Part shown: in pieces, positions 37,215 through 46,557 of the stretch | Layout: each line of letters begins with the position of its first letter | Numbering within the stretch: position 1 is the first letter of the stretch | From: Archaeoglobaceae archaeon | GTDB lineage: Archaea > Halobacteriota > Archaeoglobi > Archaeoglobales > Archaeoglobaceae | DNA: 64,000 nucleotides | Direction: 5' to 3' | NCBI GenBank assembly: GCA_038734275.1 | Contig: JAVYOO010000002.1 | Coordinates: 34,911-98,910, forward strand | Program-made: the position numbers and the translations under genes | Notes under the pieces: generated by a model | What the model saw: only the letters and a program-made list of their open reading frames with translations | What the model was told of the DNA's origin: nothing | Databases searched by the model: none

Positions 37215-37919
37215 TTATTCCCTTAAGCAAATCTCTTTGCTCACAACAAATAACTCTCCGTTGATCAAGCAAATAATTCTGTTCTTAGGAATCGGAACCC
37301 ATCTTTCGTCGGTGAGTTTCTGAGTTGAAATCAAAATCGCTCCACCGTAGTCTTTTTCCCTTCTTAGCATGAACATGTTTCGGTGGTTGCAGAAGGCAAA
37401 CAGAGCATTACCATCGGTTAGTAAATAGTTTAGGGTTCCATTGTAGCTTTCAAGTAATGTCTTGGTTGCCAACTTAACCGCTGGATAAATTCCCCTGAAT
37501 CTACTTCTTCTCAGATATTCAACAATTTTGTCGATCATGAAAGAGAAAGCCATAGCGGAGTCAGTATTACTTTCAACTTTGCTCGGGTAGTTTATCGGTA
37601 GATCGCCGTTGTGGGCGAATAGCCAGTCTCTGTTGAGAAATCCAAAACGAAACGGGTGGCAGTTTTTCTCACAGACTTCACCTCTTGTTGCAAGTCTCAA
37701 GTGCGCCAATATCACATTGCTTCTCGCATTTTCTACTGCTTTTCTGAAAATCTCGCTTGAGTTCGGATCTTTTGTAGATTTTTTGACCACCGCTTTGCCA
37801 TCTTCGTAGTATCCGATTCCCCATCCATGCCAGTAACGGGTATGATACCTTGCAAACAACGGAAGGCTAAAAGTCCCCCTATCTTTACTGTTACAGCTTA
37901 AAGCGAAAAGCTCACACAT
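37215..37919 (-). CDS. Class II glutamine amidotransferase
   Basis: This 234-residue protein starts with Met-Cys2-Glu, where the Cys becomes the N-terminal nucleophile. It shows HGWGIGYYEDG, ILAHLRLATRG, CHPF and WLFAHNGDL, all features of YafJ-type class II amidotransferases. No synthase domain is fused, so the acceptor of the ammonia is unknown. It lies 30 bp after the RNase J-like gene in the same direction and is probably the last gene of the CARF-winged-helix operon. Confidence 0.85.
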   Translation of the reverse strand: MCELFALSCNSKDRGTFSLPLFARYHTRYWHGWGIGYYEDGKAVVKKSTKDPNSSEIFRKAVENARSNVILAHLRLATRGEVCEKNCHPFRFGFLNRDWLFAHNGDLPINYPSKVESNTDSAMAFSFMIDKIVEYLRRSRFRGIYPAVKLATKTLLESYNGTLNYLLTDGNALFAFCNHRNMFMLRREKDYGGAILISTQKLTDERWVPIPKNRIICLINGELFVVSKEICLRE

Positions 37920-37949
37920 AACCTAAACCCCCAGACAACAAAAATTAGC

Positions 37950-39485
37950 TCATCCACATTTGAAGCTTTCTCCATTACCCATAACCTTCACGTTTTCAAA
38001 ATTCTCAACAAACCATTCTGCATTCTCAGTGTGCACAGGAATCAGCACTTCAGGATCGATCCTCTCAATGATCCATCTCAGATCCTCTTTCGACGCATGT
38101 CCAGAAGCGTGATAGCCCTTAACGAACTCTGGCTTCAGTTTACCACCCTCGTTGATGATTTCAAAGCCAAAAATCTCGAAATTGAAGGTTTTGAGCCAGT
38201 TTTGAAGCCTTAGAAAATCAAATTCTTGTTCTTCACTGTGGGCTTCGCTGGAAGAGTAAATGTAAATGCCCCCACTGGGCTTTATGTCGAGGAGATGCTT
38301 CATATCGTAGAAGGAGAAGCAGAGAATGTAGCTTTCGGGATCTCTGTTTATCTCCACAGGATCGACATAAGCGTTCTCCCAACTCTTCATCACAACTTCA
38401 GTTTCCCATTTGTCTCTCTTTTCTTTTAGCTCTTTATAGATCCCAACTCCTTCCATTCTGCAAATGCGATCCGTTAATTCCAGGGCTTGCAGCATGTAAG
38501 CGTCTTTGGCTGTGACCACGAGTTGTCTTCCTGTTTTATCCGCTATTTCTTTGAACATCTCAAGTCTTTCGATGTTCCTCGGGGAGAAGTCGGCTATAAC
38601 CAAACCCTTAGCATGCTCAACCGCTTTAAGACAGTTCTCGAAAACCTCCTTTTCCGTAACGTTGTAATCTCCCCTTCCCGCTCTCGTGCCCTCTACGATG
38701 AGAACACTTGCATTCTTCGCCTCGCTCACAAACCTCTTTGTTTCACTCTCTTTTCTACCATGGAGCCTTATGTCGCCTGTGTATGCGATCGCAATGTTGC
38801 CATAGAGAATGTAGCCCAGAGAACCGTAGACAGAATGATCGACCTCGAAAGCTTTGATCTCGAAGGAGAGATCTTTTTCTTCAAGACAGCAAATATTTCC
38901 CGCTTCAATTCCTTTCCCAGATTCCTGACCTGGGCGGTAGCATAGAAATTCTTCGAGGTCTTTATTTATTTCTCCTGTGCAAACAAGGTTTCTGCCCAAG
39001 TAAGGCTGTTTTTTGCTCTGGATAGCCATTAGAACCCTTTTGTCTTCGCAACGCTCTCTAAGTGAGTAGTAAGGGATTTCGCTACCCCCTGTTTGCTTTC
39101 CAGAATCTCTCATAGCTTTTAGAACTGCAAGTGATGCTGGAGAAGCAACGATTGGAATGCTTTCTTGAAGATAAGCGACGTTGCCAAAGTGATCAAGATG
39201 TGCATGGCTTATAAGCACTGCTTCAACATTTAACTTCGGATAGGATGAAAGATCGACGTCTGAAGGGATCAGATCGCTCCTATAAACGTTAAGCCTTGGA
39301 ATCAGCCCTAAATGAAGGGGATCATGGATCCCCCTCACGTTTCTTTCCCTTAGAAACTCCTCAAAGTATTTGCTGTGCCTTGCAAAGTTCATTCCAAAGT
39401 CGAGAAAAACACCTCTGCCATTTTCTTCAACGTAGATCTTGTTTCCTCCAATCGTGTCAGCACCGTCGAAGATCGTTATTTTCAT
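37950..39485 (-). CDS. RNase J-like metallo-beta-lactamase nuclease
   Basis: This 511-residue protein has an MBL core with HAHLDH at 94-99, later metal-binding IAYTGDIRLHG, and a beta-CASP-like insertion. Near the end come YHASGHAS and LIPVHTENAEWF, which match the RNase J motifs at the same place. Family members degrade RNA from the 5' end or cut inside it. It overlaps rmuC by four bases. The N-terminal loop has an unusual long stretch (residues 35-80) before the first metal motif. RNA as substrate is inferred from the family. Confidence 0.8.
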   Translation of the reverse strand: MKITIFDGADTIGGNKIYVEENGRGVFLDFGMNFARHSKYFEEFLRERNVRGIHDPLHLGLIPRLNVYRSDLIPSDVDLSSYPKLNVEAVLISHAHLDHFGNVAYLQESIPIVASPASLAVLKAMRDSGKQTGGSEIPYYSLRERCEDKRVLMAIQSKKQPYLGRNLVCTGEINKDLEEFLCYRPGQESGKGIEAGNICCLEEKDLSFEIKAFEVDHSVYGSLGYILYGNIAIAYTGDIRLHGRKESETKRFVSEAKNASVLIVEGTRAGRGDYNVTEKEVFENCLKAVEHAKGLVIADFSPRNIERLEMFKEIADKTGRQLVVTAKDAYMLQALELTDRICRMEGVGIYKELKEKRDKWETEVVMKSWENAYVDPVEINRDPESYILCFSFYDMKHLLDIKPSGGIYIYSSSEAHSEEQEFDFLRLQNWLKTFNFEIFGFEIINEGGKLKPEFVKGYHASGHASKEDLRWIIERIDPEVLIPVHTENAEWFVENFENVKVMGNGESFKCG

Positions 39486-40486
39486 TTTCTCTCCTCCAAG
39501 TCCCGTAGACTGCTCAAATTAGAGTAAAAGGCTCTTAAATTGTTAAATGATTTCTGAACCTTTGGAACATTGTTGCTTGCGTTGGTCACGTGCCTGAGCA
39601 GAGTTTCTAGATTTCCTTCGAAGTCTTCTAAGTGCCTTCCGAGTTCATCTATGCTCCGCTGAATTCTCTCCGCACTTTTCGAGATATCCTCAGCCCTTAT
39701 TTTAGCAGAAATTAAATTCAGATAAGCGGGCAGAATGGAAGGAGACGTGAGAATAACTCCCGCTTTTGAAGCTTCAACTGCAATTTCGGGAGATTCCGAG
39801 ATTATTCTGTAATAAATCGCATTTGACGGAATGAACATGAATGCAAAGTCCATCGTATTTTCCTTTCCGACGTATTTCGATCTTATGCTCTCCACGTGTC
39901 TTTCCAAATCATTAAGAAACATCTTCCAAAGCTTATCCTTATCTTCAGCCTTTTCAGCTTCGCAAAATTTCCTGAAGTTCTCAAGCGGAAACTTTGAGTC
40001 GATGCAGAGAAATCTGTTTTCTTCGACAAGAACGCACGCATCCGGAATGCCGGGGCCTATATTCTCCTGAAACTTTAGTCTTTGCACTGGAAACAGATCT
40101 CTGAGCAGATTTTCAAGCTGTAGCTCACCAAACTTCGCTCTCGAGCTTTTGATCTCGAACATCGACTTCAAATCGGATGTTATGTTTTTCAGGTCGTTTG
40201 AAGCTTCTCTCAGCTTTCCCATATCTTCTTGAATTCCAAGCTCTTTAAGTGAAGTCGCAAAGGCTCCTTTGATTGCTTCGGTGTTCTTTGCAAGGGCTGA
40301 AGCAAAAAGACTCTCGAAAATGCTCGCTGAATTCTGTATCGTTCTTACTACTGAGTTTTCAACCATCTGTTGCACGCTTTTTTCGAGATTTGTCAGCCTT
40401 TTATTCAGCTCTTCCGTTTTGTCCTTGTAGCTGTAAAGCAGAAAAAGCAGTAGAAGTGTGAATGCAAAGATCAGATATTCTATCAC
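39482..40486 (-). CDS. rmuC: RmuC family nuclease-like protein
   Basis: This 334-residue protein has an N-terminal transmembrane helix (YLIFAFTLLLLFLLYS), a long coiled coil to about residue 110 and an RmuC domain with PDACVLV and FLCIDSKFPLENF, the PD-(D/E)xK-like core. RmuC proteins limit rearrangements at inverted repeats and are predicted DNA nucleases at the membrane. Four-base overlaps tie it to the CARF-winged-helix gene on one side and the MBL gene on the other. Confidence 0.88.
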   Translation of the reverse strand: MIEYLIFAFTLLLLFLLYSYKDKTEELNKRLTNLEKSVQQMVENSVVRTIQNSASIFESLFASALAKNTEAIKGAFATSLKELGIQEDMGKLREASNDLKNITSDLKSMFEIKSSRAKFGELQLENLLRDLFPVQRLKFQENIGPGIPDACVLVEENRFLCIDSKFPLENFRKFCEAEKAEDKDKLWKMFLNDLERHVESIRSKYVGKENTMDFAFMFIPSNAIYYRIISESPEIAVEASKAGVILTSPSILPAYLNLISAKIRAEDISKSAERIQRSIDELGRHLEDFEGNLETLLRHVTNASNNVPKVQKSFNNLRAFYSNLSSLRDLEERK

Positions 40487-41172
40487 GATCTCACCTCAAC
40501 GAGAATTTTTCCAAGATCTGTTAGGACGATTCTAACATTTCTCCCGACTTTCTCTCTTTTGAGTAATCCTTGAGTTTCGAGTTTTGAAATCAAATGGCTT
40601 AGCCTCGATCTTTCGCTGAAGAAAATCCTTGAATTCCTGTCTATGCTCGGATTTAGCTTCAGGATCAGCTCATCGAGTGAATTGACGCCACTCTCAATCG
40701 TTGATAAAACTCTGAATTGCTCTTCGCTGGGAAAATCGATCGGAAGTGTTGGAATCTCGATGATCTGCTCAACTCCTATCTCCTCGAAGTTCTCATCGTA
40801 TTTTGGAATTGAAGTAAATATTTTGCAATTTGCAACACAACCAGCTATGTAGCCCGCTATGGCAAGGGTGCGAAGCGAGCCCGAGGCGTTAATAACTACT
40901 TCTCTTCCCGAAGCCTTTTCAGCCCTTATGATCCTGAGAAGTTGCATCACCGCCCTTATAACGTCTCTCTTGTTTATCTCTTGTATTTCAACTTCAAAAT
41001 TTATTTTAAGTTCATTTCTCAGCTCTTCTGCAACTCTCCTTACTCTCTCCTCGCCAGAAATGTCCTCTTCGCCGACAAAAAGGATGATCTTGTTTACTGT
41101 TAAATTCAATGCGTTTATTGATTCCAGAAGTCTTTCTTTGTGGTGTCCGACGAAGACAAGTTGGGTTTTCAT
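40483..41172 (-). CDS. CARF-winged-helix protein, Csa3-like regulator
   Basis: This 229-residue protein has a CARF domain in the first 130 residues (TQLVFVGHHKERLLESI, VVINASGSLRTLAIAGYIAGC) and a winged-helix domain at about 165-228 (LSHLISKLETQGLLKREKVGRNVRIVLTDLGK). This is the layout of Csa3, the cyclic oligoadenylate-responsive regulator of archaeal CRISPR genes, but no cas gene or CRISPR array is in the window. ATG 41172 lies about 24 nt from the TATA-like TTTAAGTA, so the mRNA is likely leaderless; five codons of upstream frame are not needed. It probably controls its own operon and perhaps the 37046 gene pair. Confidence 0.8.
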   Translation of the reverse strand: MKTQLVFVGHHKERLLESINALNLTVNKIILFVGEEDISGEERVRRVAEELRNELKINFEVEIQEINKRDVIRAVMQLLRIIRAEKASGREVVINASGSLRTLAIAGYIAGCVANCKIFTSIPKYDENFEEIGVEQIIEIPTLPIDFPSEEQFRVLSTIESGVNSLDELILKLNPSIDRNSRIFFSERSRLSHLISKLETQGLLKREKVGRNVRIVLTDLGKILVEVRS

Positions 41173-41191
41173 AATACCAGATCGCAAGCTA

Positions 41192-41217
41192 ATACTTAAA
41201 TTTTTCTATCAATTGAA
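41192..41217 (-). promoter_or_regulatory. Shared 26-nt promoter element, copy 2
   Basis: This copy is identical to 37103-37128. It includes the TATA box of the CARF-winged-helix operon and, just upstream of it, a CAATTG palindrome within TTCAATTGATAG that could be an operator for the regulator encoded next to it. Confidence 0.6.
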
Positions 41218-41229
41218 ATAAAGTGTTAT

Positions 41230-42990
41230 CTAACTTCTAATTTTGATCTCGTATTCCTTTATCAACTCTTCTTTCACAACTTTTCCCGTAGGCGTTAGCG
41301 GTAGACTCTCTTTTATTATTATCTCTCTTGGAACGCTATGGGGGGACATGTTATTCTTGCACCAATCTAAAAGCTCTTTTTCGGTGATTTTTCCTTTGAA
41401 TTCTTCTTTCAGCTTAACAAAGGCTATTGGGACTTCTCCCTTTTGTGGATCCTTTGCTCCGATAACGCCTACGGATTCAACAGCGGGATGCTTTAGGATC
41501 AGATATTCAACGAATGAAGGCGAAACAAGCACACCAGAGACCTTAAGCATGTATTTTTTTCTTGTAATAAAGTATAGAAAACCGTCTTCATCGAACATTC
41601 CTATGTCGCCAGTCAGTAACCACCCATCTCTGAAGGACTTTGCATTTGCCTCAGGATTCCCCAAGTAACCTTCAATCACAGAAGGAGATTTTATCGCAAT
41701 CTCTCCGGGCTGACCAAGAGGCATAATTTTGCCATCTTCGTCGATTATCTTGATAAACGTTTGAGGCAAAGGAATTCCACAGAAAATACCGCCGTATTTT
41801 TCCATTCTTTTTATATCCAGATCATCTGTTTGAAATCCAGCGGTTATTGTGTCGAATGTATGCGACTCAGTTAAGCCGTAGGAAGCTTCACGCAGGGTAG
41901 TTCCAGTCAATTCTTTCCATTTGTCTCTGAGTTCTTTCGTAAGTCCTTTGATGAAACTCGAGCCTGTGCATGTTCTCAATGATCTCAGGCGATATTTAGT
42001 CACTTCTGGATAGTTTAGAATGCTCCAATACATATCAAAAACCATGTAAGTGGAAGTAACTCTGTAGCGATCTATTGCCTGAAGAACCGCAACTGGATCC
42101 CATCTCGAAAGCAATACGACCGTTGAGCCTGAAATTGTTGGAGCTAAAACCCCCATATCATGACCCGCTACCCAGAATATTGGCATTACCGCAAGAGATA
42201 CCTCATCTTCCGCAATCCTTCTCGCCAGTTCTTCGAAATTCACAGTCTTTTCCGCATAGTTTTCAACAAGAAGGTGAGCTGAGCTGTATGTGTATAGGCA
42301 TGCCGCCTTGTAGAGTGCATTTTTATGCTTATGCACCGCAGGCTTTGGAAGCCCAGTAGTGCCACTTGTGAAGAAAATTACTGCGTGGTCTTCAAGGCTT
42401 ACATTTACGTTTGGTTTGTCTTTTGGCTGATCTCTTATTAGTTCTGTCATCGTATTCTCGATTCCAGTTGGAGTTTGCATTAAAGGATGGACGTCAATTT
42501 CTGGTTTTTCTGGCAAAAACTCTCGAAAACTTGCAGGAACGATAACGCTATCAATCGACAGATGGCTTACAACTTCTTCAACAGTCGGAGCCAATAAATC
42601 CAGCGTAACTATAACCTTCGGTTTCACCTCCCTGAAGAAGAATTCCATTTCCGCTTCTTTGAGTATCGGACTCAATGATACAGCACACCCACCTGCTTTA
42701 TGGGTTCCAAAAAACGCTATGTGGTATTGTGGGCAATTAGGCAATAGCATCGCTAAATTATCGCCTTTTCTAAAACCATGCGAAATCAAGAAGTTCGCAA
42801 ATTTGTTTGTAAGTTCTTCCATTTCTCTATAGCTTATCCTGCGTCCGTAATAAATTATGTAATCCTTCTGTGGATTTCTTTCAGCATAAATGCGCAGATA
42901 TTCAAAAAGGGGTCTTTTACCAAAGGGATAAATCGGTTCCCTTGGTAGACTTGGATGTGACCAACAATTAGCCCATTTCTCGCTTAGCAT
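41230..42990 (-). CDS. AMP-forming acyl-CoA ligase
   Basis: This 586-residue adenylate-forming enzyme has the P-loop FFTSGTTGLPK near residue 210, YGLTESHTF, LTGDIGMFDEDGFLYF and the final catalytic Lys in PLTPTGKVVKEEL. It activates a carboxylic acid with ATP and CoA; the chain length cannot be told. Archaeoglobales use many such ligases for fatty and aromatic acid breakdown. A TATA box (tatatata, about 43041-43050) gives a leader of roughly 30 nt. It stands alone, just outside the defence island. Confidence 0.88.
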   Translation of the reverse strand: MLSEKWANCWSHPSLPREPIYPFGKRPLFEYLRIYAERNPQKDYIIYYGRRISYREMEELTNKFANFLISHGFRKGDNLAMLLPNCPQYHIAFFGTHKAGGCAVSLSPILKEAEMEFFFREVKPKVIVTLDLLAPTVEEVVSHLSIDSVIVPASFREFLPEKPEIDVHPLMQTPTGIENTMTELIRDQPKDKPNVNVSLEDHAVIFFTSGTTGLPKPAVHKHKNALYKAACLYTYSSAHLLVENYAEKTVNFEELARRIAEDEVSLAVMPIFWVAGHDMGVLAPTISGSTVVLLSRWDPVAVLQAIDRYRVTSTYMVFDMYWSILNYPEVTKYRLRSLRTCTGSSFIKGLTKELRDKWKELTGTTLREASYGLTESHTFDTITAGFQTDDLDIKRMEKYGGIFCGIPLPQTFIKIIDEDGKIMPLGQPGEIAIKSPSVIEGYLGNPEANAKSFRDGWLLTGDIGMFDEDGFLYFITRKKYMLKVSGVLVSPSFVEYLILKHPAVESVGVIGAKDPQKGEVPIAFVKLKEEFKGKITEKELLDWCKNNMSPHSVPREIIIKESLPLTPTGKVVKEELIKEYEIKIRS

Positions 42991-43088
42991 TTCAAAATAG
43001 GTCTATCATCTAACACCATGTTTTTACCTGTGTATTTAGCATTTAGTATATATAAATATTCAGTTTGGCTGAGCTCTAAACAACAGAC

Positions 43089-43784
43089 TCAAGGGTATCG
43101 AGTACTGCGTTCTCCGTGCTGACTTTCTTGTAGAATTTGAAGAATTTTTAAGATATCTTCTGGCTTATCAGCTACAAAATCCGCATCACCAGCATAGGAG
43201 ATAAAAGTTGCACCATAAGAAGCGAAAATTGTGATCATTCCGATTCTTTTACCAGCAGTAATATCTCTCCGAATGCTATCGCCAACGAGAACAGCTTCTT
43301 CAACTTTGACGCCAAGTTTTTCAAGGGCTAAGAGAATTGAATCTGGCTCAGGCTTCCGCTTTCCGCTCATGTCCGCAGAAACAATGGCATCGAAATAATT
43401 TTCCAGATTGAACTTTTTCAGCCTTGAAATTGCCTTGCCGTTCTCTGCATCGGTAACAACAGCAAGCTTAAAACCGAGCTCTTTAAGTCTTTTTAGAACT
43501 TCCTCAATTCCCGGGTAAACTCGAATTCTTTCAAGCTTGGTCTTCTCGTAAACTTCACAGCATTGCAAGAATAGCTCCTGGCTAAAGACACCATGATCTC
43601 GAAGAAAGTCTGCAATGTTTTCGTAGTGTTCGAAGCCATGTTTTCCTCTAAGAAAGTAGTTCAAAAGTTCTTCTGCAGAACCTCGCTGAGCTAATTTGAC
43701 CACTTCCTCGCATGCCTTAAGCTTTGCAGGAATAAAATCCACAAGCGTGTCATCGAGATCGAAGATCACTGCTTTTATTTTCAT
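43089..43784 (-). CDS. HAD-family phosphatase
   Basis: This 231-residue HAD hydrolase has motif I DLDDTLVD at 9-16, motif II VVTDAEN, Lys in KRKPEPDSI and motif IV VGDSIRRDITAGKRIGM. The cap is of the small helical type. The closest fit is a group of archaeal phosphatases near phosphoglycolate or glyceraldehyde-3-phosphate phosphatases, with the substrate unknown. The last 14 residues (SQHGERSTRYP) look like a tail added by chance. Confidence 0.85.
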   Translation of the reverse strand: MKIKAVIFDLDDTLVDFIPAKLKACEEVVKLAQRGSAEELLNYFLRGKHGFEHYENIADFLRDHGVFSQELFLQCCEVYEKTKLERIRVYPGIEEVLKRLKELGFKLAVVTDAENGKAISRLKKFNLENYFDAIVSADMSGKRKPEPDSILLALEKLGVKVEEAVLVGDSIRRDITAGKRIGMITIFASYGATFISYAGDADFVADKPEDILKILQILQESQHGERSTRYP

Positions 43785-44124
43785 TTCATCTCACAAAAGC
43801 TTTTTGAAGTTATAAGCTTTTTTGCCCCATTTGCTAATTTAGAAAATGGGTATCTTAGTGATCATACCTGAATTGGCGCGTCTTTAAAAACACTTAGTGT
43901 CATTAAAAAATGCATTTCCAGATTTTGGAAACTGCATGGTGTTTAAAATGCTATTAGACTTTACAGCTATGCTTGATATCCGCAATCTAAAGCAATTAAA
44001 TTCTTTGCTCAATCTTAAGTTCTTAATGACTTTTCTCTGCCATTCCAAATGGTTTATTTCTGACAAGTATTACCTCCCAATTTTAGATTTCCAAAAAAGA
44101 AATTTATTACTTTTCTCTTTCAAA
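43785..44124. other. Intergenic region without a supported gene
   Basis: This 340-bp region has open frames on both strands (one plus frame of 90 codons from 43897, one minus frame of 60), but none has a ribosome site or a protein-like pattern that I trust. The AT content is higher than in the flanks. It could hold a decayed element. I see no clear RNA gene. Confidence 0.4.
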
Positions 44125-44700
44125 TTACTCTTTCTTAACTTTTTCCAATTTTTTATCTATTATATTTAATTTCTTCTCAAAATTTCGCTTAAGTTCTTCA
44201 TATGTTTTTTGGCTAATTTTACCGGCTTCTAGGCTCTCTTTCAAATTATTTAGGAGTTTTGAAATTTCATCTTTTTCTGCTAAAAGTTTTTGTATGATTG
44301 CGGAATCTTTTTCTGATAACTCTTTGGAGGGTTTTTGGATAGATGAATCAATGTTACTCAGAGTGCCTCCTATCAATCCGCCAGTTAACCCAAATATAGG
44401 CGTTTCGAGTAGTATTACAAAAATAGTTATACATATCAAGCTTTGTGGGAATTTACTTATGGACTCCAAGGGTGTAATTTCTATAAATGAGCTAATAAAG
44501 GATTTAAGCCAGAAAGCCATACCGATAAGTATTAAAATTCCAATCAGTCCGCTCAGAAAACCAGCCACAACTCCCTTTCTCATTCCACTTCTTGTAACAA
44601 TTCCAGCAGTTATACCAGCAAGAACTGGACCTATAATCGGTATCCAACCCACTACAACCATCAACAGAGATCCGACAGCGATTCCAAATCTTAAACCCAT
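44125..44700 (-). CDS. Membrane protein with C-terminal coiled coil
   Basis: This protein of about 191 residues has four hydrophobic, glycine-rich helices in the first 120 residues (GWIPIIGPVLAGITAGI, GLIGILILIGMAF, IFGLTGGLIGG), like DUF5518-type small membrane proteins. After it come about 65 residues of coiled coil with a SHOCT-like EAGKISQKTYEELKR. I start it at ATG 44700, behind GGGAGGTG. The function is unknown; it may anchor a complex at the membrane. Confidence 0.65.
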   Translation of the reverse strand: MGLRFGIAVGSLLMVVVGWIPIIGPVLAGITAGIVTRSGMRKGVVAGFLSGLIGILILIGMAFWLKSFISSFIEITPLESISKFPQSLICITIFVILLETPIFGLTGGLIGGTLSNIDSSIQKPSKELSEKDSAIIQKLLAEKDEISKLLNNLKESLEAGKISQKTYEELKRNFEKKLNIIDKKLEKVKKE

Positions 44701-44804
44701 TTCTACACCTCCCACGAGTTTTTGCTATTTTTATTAATTTGAATGTGTCCCTCAATAATATATATCTTGTTATTTCCTAAAATTTTATAAAATAAAAAAT
44801 AATT

Positions 44805-45008
44805 TTATTCAACCTTTAGTTTCTCTCTCTTTGGCTCCTTTTCTTCTTCGACCATTTTTTCCAAGTTATTTACCAGAATGCCTGTGAAAGAGTGTATAGC
44901 TTTCAGGACTTCTATGTTTGCTTTCATCAGATGCTTGACTGGTTCTTCGTATTCCTTTAGAACAGTTTCAGCTCCAACCTTCAGCATCTGGAGTAGCGTT
45001 CCAACCAT
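44805..45008 (-). CDS. Small unknown helical protein
   Basis: This protein of about 67 residues is amphipathic throughout (MLKVGAETVLKEYEEPVKHLM, ANIEVLKAIHSFTGIL) and ends in a charged tail (EEEKEPKREKLKVE). ATG 45008 has GGTGATG upstream; 45017 is the longest possible start. It lies 105 bp upstream of the membrane protein gene, same strand. I do not recognise it. Confidence 0.45.
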   Translation of the reverse strand: MVGTLLQMLKVGAETVLKEYEEPVKHLMKANIEVLKAIHSFTGILVNNLEKMVEEEKEPKREKLKVE

Positions 45009-45110
45009 ACCCATCACCGAATAAATTGAGGTTTGATTATTATATAATCTTTGCGAACATCTGCAATTTTAGTCTGAGAAAATTTATATTGATCATCATT
45101 TACACAAAAT

Positions 45111-45896
45111 ATGTTTCGCATAAAGCCTTTGAAACAGGCGGAAATTAGTGTCCCTCTTGGCGCGGTTGCAATGCTCGGCGATATGCGTCTGCTCGCTTCT
45201 GGACCAGTTTACGTTTGGCTGATAGAGAGTGAAGACCAAAAGATTGTTGTCGACGCTGGAGTTTCTGAACCTAAGAACGGCTTGGTGCACGGATTCCCTT
45301 GCAAAGACGGTGGTGAAAAGGGATTACGAAACGCTCTTTCAACTGTGGGACTCAGCCCTGAAGATGTCGAAACTCTGATAATCACCCATTTGCATTTTGA
45401 TCACGTTGCAAATGCAAAGCTTTTCCAAAATGCAAGGATATTTGTCCAGAAAAGAGAATGGGAGTCTGCAATGAACCCGCCAATGCACTATCGGGAGATA
45501 TACGAAAAGGAGCTGTTCTCTCCACTTGAAGAAATGGATCTCTGTCTCGTGAATGGTGATTTTGAGCTCATGGAGGGCATCAGACTTGTTTTACTGCCAG
45601 GGCACACAAAGGGATTGCAGGGAGTTCTTGTTGAAGCCCAGAGTGGCAGATATCTGATCTCGGGTGATCACTTCTACTCATATCTAAACGTCCATCCACC
45701 AAAAACGCCGATTGAGTTCGAAGATGAGACTGGGCAAAAAGTCTCTGTTGGCTCCAATCTCCCGTTTCATCCGCCAGGGCTTCATGTGGATCTTAGCGAG
45801 TGGTTTGAAAGCTGTTTTAAAGCACTCAGCCTTGTAAGACGGAGCAGAATTCTGCCGGGGCATGAGCCGAGCATCGAGGGTCAGGAGTTTACCTGA
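45111..45896 (+). CDS. Metallo-beta-lactamase-fold hydrolase (lactonase-like)
   Basis: This 261-residue MBL protein has HLHFDH near residue 104, LPGHTKGLQG, an Asp in SGDHF and a final His in LPGHEPS, the four zinc-binding blocks. The layout is closest to N-acyl homoserine lactonase-like hydrolases, but nothing shows quorum signalling here; it could act on other lactones or thioesters. A TATA-like box (tttatattg) lies about 25 nt before the ATG. Stands alone, 35 bp upstream of bioY. Confidence 0.82.
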   Translation: MFRIKPLKQAEISVPLGAVAMLGDMRLLASGPVYVWLIESEDQKIVVDAGVSEPKNGLVHGFPCKDGGEKGLRNALSTVGLSPEDVETLIITHLHFDHVANAKLFQNARIFVQKREWESAMNPPMHYREIYEKELFSPLEEMDLCLVNGDFELMEGIRLVLLPGHTKGLQGVLVEAQSGRYLISGDHFYSYLNVHPPKTPIEFEDETGQKVSVGSNLPFHPPGLHVDLSEWFESCFKALSLVRRSRILPGHEPSIEGQEFT

Positions 45897-45931
45897 GGGT
45901 AATATTTATTTTCAATCCACCAATTTTTTGC

Positions 45932-46552
45932 ATGGAGTTTGTAAGGTATAGATTCTTCAGATGGAGATATGAGGCAGAATTCGAGCATAAGTTGCTTTTA
46001 GCTTTAGCTTTCGCAGTGCTCACAGGCTTATGTGCTCAAATTCGCCTTTACTTGCCGTGGACTCCAGTTCCGATAACAATGCAAACCTTTGCAGTCTTTT
46101 TAAGTGCAATAATGCTTGGAAAGCACTGGGGCGGAATCAGTCAGACTTTATACGTTTCTCTGGGCTTCGCAGGAATTCCTTGGTTTGCAGGATTTAAAGG
46201 CGGGCTTGTGGTGCTTTCTGGAGCAACAGCTGGCTATTTATTTGGCTTCATCATTTCTGCGTTCTTCATTGGCTACTTTGTGGACAGATATATCATGGCA
46301 AGATTCTTCTTCACACTACTTCCGATCCTTCTATTTGCAAACTTTGTGATCATATATGGCTTCGGACTATTGTGGCTAAGTCTGATCTTTCCGAACGCAG
46401 GACTTTTCGAATTGCTCATGATGGGAGCCATACCCTTCATCCCGGGAGATTTAACCAAGATTCTGCTTGTCTCGGCGATAGGAAAAGCGATAATGCCAAA
46501 AGTAGCATTCAACGGAGAAGTTGATGCAGGAGAAAAATATAAGCTATTCTAA
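45932..46552 (+). CDS. bioY: BioY-type biotin transporter substrate-binding protein
   Basis: This 206-residue membrane protein has BioY marks: LPWTPVPITMQTFAVFLSA, a glycine-rich LGKHWGGISQTLYVSLG, and FIPGDLTKILL near the end. BioY is the S component of the ECF biotin transporter. No ECF ATPase or EcfT gene lies nearby, so it probably uses a shared module or works alone. No biotin operator was seen. Confidence 0.9.
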   Translation: MEFVRYRFFRWRYEAEFEHKLLLALAFAVLTGLCAQIRLYLPWTPVPITMQTFAVFLSAIMLGKHWGGISQTLYVSLGFAGIPWFAGFKGGLVVLSGATAGYLFGFIISAFFIGYFVDRYIMARFFFTLLPILLFANFVIIYGFGLLWLSLIFPNAGLFELLMMGAIPFIPGDLTKILLVSAIGKAIMPKVAFNGEVDAGEKYKLF

Positions 46553-46557
46553 AATTT

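Noticed and set aside
43897-44169. A 90-codon plus frame, thought of as a transposase piece
   Set aside because: No ribosome site or known motif, and it runs into the membrane protein gene on the other strand.
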